NCBI GenBank assembly: GCA_014377055.1 | Contig: JACMQJ010000187.1 | Coordinates: 1-8,517, forward strand | DNA length: 8,517 bases | Origin: Candidatus Sericytochromatia bacterium | GTDB lineage: Bacteria > Cyanobacteriota > Sericytochromatia > UBA7694 > JACMQJ01 | Direction of reading: 5' to 3' | In this document: positions 5,889 to 8,517 of the stretch, piece by piece | Position numbering within the stretch: the stretch's first letter is position 1 | Layout: every line of letters starts with the position of its first letter | Made by a program: the position numbers and the translations under genes | Notes under the pieces: generated by a model | What the model saw: the letters and a program-made list of their open reading frames with translations, nothing else | What the model was told of the DNA's origin: nothing | The model's database searches: none

Positions 5889-7472
5889 TTGCAAGTTTTT
5901 AGCGTAATATTAATTATTGGCATACTTATTTTTGTTCATGAATTGGGTCACTTTTTGGCTGCTAAGTCATTAAAAATACCTGTTAAGATTTTTTCTATTG
6001 GTTTTCCATTGGGTAATTTACCTCCATTGATAAAATTTCAATGGAATGAAACAGAATGTCAGCTCAATTTATTGCCTTTGGGTGGATTTTGTGCTTTTAT
6101 GGATGATGATAAAGAAATGGAGTTAGTCGAAAACGATCAGAGATTACTCAATAACCGTAAAGTCTGGGAAAGGTTTGTGGTTTTATCTGGTGGTGTATTT
6201 TTTAATTTTATTTTTGCTGTTTTTGTAGCGATTGTTATGTTTTTTAGTTTGGGAATACCAGAAGGTAGAGAATTTAGCGATGGTGTTCAAGTACTTGATG
6301 TCAAAGGTGGATCTCCTGCCGAAAAAGCTGGTCTAAAACCCCTTGATACTATTATTGCTGTTGATAATGTCCCTCTTACTTTTGAAAATGATATTAATCA
6401 AACTCTTGATAGTATTCTAAAGATGACTCCTGCTGCCAAAGATGCACAATTAGCTTATCTTGATCAAAATAATGAAAGAGTTGAGAAAAAAGTTACACTA
6501 ACTTCACAAAATACATTAGGTTATAAAACTGAAGAGATTAGAGGCATTTCAGTAATGAACGTTTTATCTGGTTATACAGGTGAAAAAGCTGGTTTGATAA
6601 AAGGTGATATTATTACCGAAATAGGTGGAAAAGACTTTAAGGGAAGTCGTAATCCAGAAGGCCTAATGAAAGATGTTTTATCAAAATATAGTAATGGTAA
6701 ACCTTTAGAGTTAGCTGTTTTAAGAAAAGGTAAAACTGAACGAGTAAAAGCTACAGTTGGTAATGATAATAAGCTAGGAATAGGAATTGAATATATTAAA
6801 GGTTTATTAATTGTTAATGCTGATAATGCTGTTGATAAGTCAATAGTGCCTCTAAATAGTGTCATTATTGAAGTTAATACAAATCCTCTTTACGATACAT
6901 CATCTATGATGAAGAGATTGATTGCCAGTCATAAAAACGGTAGTACAGCCAAAATTGTAGTCAAAAGACAAGATAAAGAAAAAAATATTGATGTTATTCC
7001 TGATAATACTGGCGTAATGGGTGTTCAAATTCAAAGTGCTATTAAAGAAGTAACCAGACCACCACTTAATGCTTTAGAGCCTTTTGTTTATGCAGGAAGT
7101 TTTATTAAGAGAACAACAATTTTACTTTCAGGTGCATTATTAAAAATGTTTAGTGGTAACTTATCGTTAAATGAAGTTGGAGGCCCTATTATGGTAGTGG
7201 CTAAGGGTTCTGAAATTGCCCAAGCAGATTTTACAAAACTATTTCATTTTACAATCTTAATTAGTATTGAGCTAGTTATTTTAAATCTATTGCCTTTACC
7301 TGCTGTTGATGGTGGTCACTTGTTTTTATTGATTATTGAAAAAATAAGAGGTAGAAGATTACCAAAAGCATTTGAAGAAAGAATTCATTATGCAGGATTA
7401 ATGGTTTTACTTGGCTTAGGTGTAGTGTTAATATTTAAAGATGTACTAACGTTATCAAAAATAATTAGGTAG
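5889..7472 (+). CDS. rseP: RseP-type site-2 zinc metalloprotease with three PDZ-like domains
   Basis: Intramembrane M50 protease that cuts transmembrane segments of anti-sigma factors or signal-peptide remnants. The zinc site HELGH (17-21) is in the first membrane helix (about 4-24). GGVFFN (101-106) opens the second (about 96-122). NLLPLPAVDGG (466-476) in the third supplies the third zinc ligand Asp474, and a last helix spans about 505-523. Between helices two and three are three successive modules of about 85 residues: 131-218 (core GSPAEKAGL), 219-302 (core GEKAGLIKGD) and 303-383 (weaker, without the AG core). E. coli RseP has two and about 450 residues; this protein has 527. The start must be the TTG at 5889, because a stop codon lies directly before it and the next Met falls well after the zinc motif. 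GGGG (5876-5879) is the only ribosome-site-like word. It follows lon and precedes two small paralogs, probably in one transcript. Confidence 0.93.
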   Translation: MQVFSVILIIGILIFVHELGHFLAAKSLKIPVKIFSIGFPLGNLPPLIKFQWNETECQLNLLPLGGFCAFMDDDKEMELVENDQRLLNNRKVWERFVVLSGGVFFNFIFAVFVAIVMFFSLGIPEGREFSDGVQVLDVKGGSPAEKAGLKPLDTIIAVDNVPLTFENDINQTLDSILKMTPAAKDAQLAYLDQNNERVEKKVTLTSQNTLGYKTEEIRGISVMNVLSGYTGEKAGLIKGDIITEIGGKDFKGSRNPEGLMKDVLSKYSNGKPLELAVLRKGKTERVKATVGNDNKLGIGIEYIKGLLIVNADNAVDKSIVPLNSVIIEVNTNPLYDTSSMMKRLIASHKNGSTAKIVVKRQDKEKNIDVIPDNTGVMGVQIQSAIKEVTRPPLNALEPFVYAGSFIKRTTILLSGALLKMFSGNLSLNEVGGPIMVVAKGSEIAQADFTKLFHFTILISIELVILNLLPLPAVDGGHLFLLIIEKIRGRRLPKAFEERIHYAGLMVLLGLGVVLIFKDVLTLSKIIR

Positions 7473-7478
7473 AAAAAG

Positions 7479-7841
7479 ATGAAATATGTTACTTGTGTTT
7501 GTGGAAATATCGATATTAGTAATGTAACTAAATCAAATAAGATGGAAATACGCCGTTATCTGGAAGAATTATATAACTCTAATCAATTAACGGATGTATT
7601 TTCTGATGATCAAATCACCATTAATGAAGAATGGGATGAGTTTAAGCAAAATGAAAAATTTATGGCAGCAATGTATAAAATAGCTCCACATATTCATAAA
7701 GATACTTCATCATTAATTTTGTGCAATGGAGAAAGAGAAGGTGACATCTGGGGAATAATTTTAAAAAATAATAAACTTTACACTCAAAGATATGAGTTAA
7801 AGCCCGAAGGTGAAAGCCAAGAATATGAGAAGATAAAATAA
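7479..7841 (+). CDS. small protein of unknown function, first of a tandem paralog pair
   Basis: A 120-residue protein that I do not recognise with certainty. It has no signal peptide or membrane helix, so it is probably cytosolic. It aligns almost without gaps to the next gene product, with roughly 40 identical positions of about 120. The shared signature lies in the C-terminal half: C82-x-GE (82-85), D89, WGI (91-93), then KLYxQxYxLKPxG (99-111); EEW at 50-52 is also shared. The pattern 'D-x-WG-x-x-(6)-KLY' followed by a P-rich end recalls small alpha/beta proteins of the DUF6205 kind, sometimes found near phage or toxin loci; this is only resemblance. The ATG is six bases after the rseP stop with AGGTAG overlapping that stop, so co-transcription and coupling with rseP are likely. 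Both the start and the frame are supported by the paralog. Confidence 0.8.
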   Translation: MKYVTCVCGNIDISNVTKSNKMEIRRYLEELYNSNQLTDVFSDDQITINEEWDEFKQNEKFMAAMYKIAPHIHKDTSSLILCNGEREGDIWGIILKNNKLYTQRYELKPEGESQEYEKIK

Positions 7842-7842
7842 T

Positions 7843-8211
7843 ATGAGTACAACAACTTACATCAGTGGTGAAATCGAACTAAATAATATTAGTACTGAAA
7901 AAAGACTTGAAATAAAAAAAGTACTTGAATCTTTTTATGGTACTAGATTAACAGAAGAGATATTTAGAGAAGACTATTTATCTTTTGAAGAAGAATGGCA
8001 TAATCATGAAGATACAGATAATTTTATGCAACTTCTATTAAAAATAGTTCCTTTTATTGATAAAAATATAGTGACAAGATTAATGTGTGAAGGTGAAACT
8101 CATCAAGATTATTGGGGAATAGTCATCAAAAAAGGTAAGCTATATATCCAAAAATATAAATTAAAGCCTGCTGGTGACAAAAAAGAATATATCTATAATC
8201 CTGTTGTTTAG
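7843..8211 (+). CDS. small protein of unknown function, second of a tandem paralog pair
   Basis: A 122-residue protein, paralogous to its upstream neighbour in the same register. Shared residues include G9, I11, E23-I24, EEW (50-52), FM (61-62), KI (67-68), P70, C82, GE (84-85), D89, WGI (91-93), KLY (99-101), Q103, Y105, LKP (107-109) and G111. The first half differs more, with a changed loop around 33-40, so the two copies have diverged well beyond a recent duplication. No signal peptide or membrane segment. The start codon lies one base after the stop of the first copy, with GAGAAG a dozen bases upstream, so the two are translationally coupled and likely made in similar amounts. They may form a heterodimer or recognise different partners; no function can be assigned. 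It ends 21 bases before a decayed antitoxin-like gene. Confidence 0.78.
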   Translation: MSTTTYISGEIELNNISTEKRLEIKKVLESFYGTRLTEEIFREDYLSFEEEWHNHEDTDNFMQLLLKIVPFIDKNIVTRLMCEGETHQDYWGIVIKKGKLYIQKYKLKPAGDKKEYIYNPVV

Positions 8212-8232
8212 AAAATTACAATATGGGAAATT

Positions 8233-8335
8233 ATGAAATTAGAAATTCAGTATTTAACTGACAACAAAGGTAACAAAAGCAGTCCAAATACCTTTTGAGC
8301 AATGGGTCGAGTTTGAATTATATCTGTCCAACTTT
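8233..8335 (+). pseudogene. frameshifted remnant of a Phd/YefM-like antitoxin
   Basis: From the ATG at 8233 (GGGA at 8225-8228 upstream) the frame reads MKLEIQYLTDNKGNKS and then hits TGA at 8296-8298. Switching frame after 8280 gives VQIPFEQWVEFELYLSNF (8282-8335). Joined, the two match the N-terminal pattern of Phd/YefM-type antitoxins, in which 'QYLTDxxGxKxAVQIPxEEW' is typical. The break fits loss of two bases (or gain of one) near 8281, where the expected Ala codon is missing. After 8335 the family-typical helical toxin-binding tail is not seen in any frame, and no RelE/ParE-type toxin follows, so this looks like real decay and not only a sequencing error. In an intact system the protein would bind its own promoter and neutralise a partner toxin. 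Confidence 0.55.
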
Positions 8336-8517
8336 TTGGGTATACTCCATTATTCACTATACGAACTTATTATACAGATATTAATAAATTATCATCTGAA
8401 CAGTTGATCGGCTTGAGAGATTCGTTGCTATCTATGACAAATGCTAGTTTAGATTATAAAAGGATTAAAGATCGCATAGATGATATTATTGATTGGCTAA
8501 ATTTTTTAATAGCCAAA
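8317..8517 (+). CDS. open frame running off the window edge, unidentified
   Basis: After the in-frame stop at 8314-8316 the frame stays open for 67 codons to the last base. The translated segment from about 8377 (DINKLSSEQLIGLRDSLLSM, continuing to IIDWLNFLIAK) has amphipathic helical character and a protein-like Lys/Asp/Leu mix, unlike a random AT-rich frame. No start has a clear ribosome site: candidates are TTG at 8404, 8413 or 8425 and ATG at 8434. It may be the 3' part of a gene truncated and joined to the antitoxin remnant, or the start of a new gene. I do not recognise the family. Confidence 0.3.
   Translation, partial: MISVQLFGYTPLFTIRTYYTDINKLSSEQLIGLRDSLLSMTNASLDYKRIKDRIDDIIDWLNFLIAK

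Noticed and set aside
6572..6865. 97-codon minus-strand open frame
   Set aside because: Antisense to the second and third PDZ regions of rseP; no independent support.
1..8517. CRISPR arrays, tRNA/rRNA genes, insertion sequences
   Set aside because: No regularly spaced repeats, no cloverleaf-like or rRNA-like sequence and no transposase or terminal inverted repeats were seen on either strand.

Overview
The window is an AT-rich bacterial chromosome segment with closely packed genes, bacterial Shine-Dalgarno-type sites and the standard genetic code. Nothing in it fixes the species. The mix of genes (short-type 6-phosphogluconate dehydrogenase, Zwf, a PhaR-type regulator, LonA, RseP) fits a low-GC Gram-negative-like or candidate-phylum bacterium, but that placement is an inference.

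Layout. Positions 1-2266 (+) hold the end of an oxidative pentose phosphate operon: a 5'-truncated 6-phosphogluconate dehydrogenase gene (gnd) overlapping by 14 bases a complete glucose-6-phosphate dehydrogenase gene (zwf). Facing it on the minus strand (2325-2972) is a PhaR-like gene. Its product has a PHB-accumulation-regulator DNA-binding domain joined to a phasin-like helical segment and a charged coiled-coil tail. It ends in a clear intrinsic terminator (2269-2298) and is driven by a near-consensus sigma70 promoter (3025-3054), whose -10 box lies inside a 28-bp imperfect palindrome (3011-3038) that looks like an operator. A very AT-rich gap with no convincing gene follows (about 3055-3441). 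Then come the complete LonA protease gene (3442-5820) and, after a 68-bp spacer with its own candidate promoter, the site-2 protease gene rseP (5889-7472). RseP here starts at TTG and appears to have three PDZ modules in tandem.

Downstream of rseP the region turns accessory. Two small paralogous genes of unknown function (7479-7841 and 7843-8211) sit with spacers of 6 and 1 bases. After them comes a frameshifted remnant of what looks like a Phd/YefM-type antitoxin (8233 to about 8335), then an open frame that runs off the window edge.

How the genes relate: gnd and zwf together make NAD(P)H and ribulose-5-phosphate from glucose-6-phosphate. Lon and RseP are both proteolytic quality-control or signalling enzymes and are neighbours here. 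The tandem small paralogs are probably co-transcribed with rseP. They and the decayed antitoxin are the least explained part of the window.
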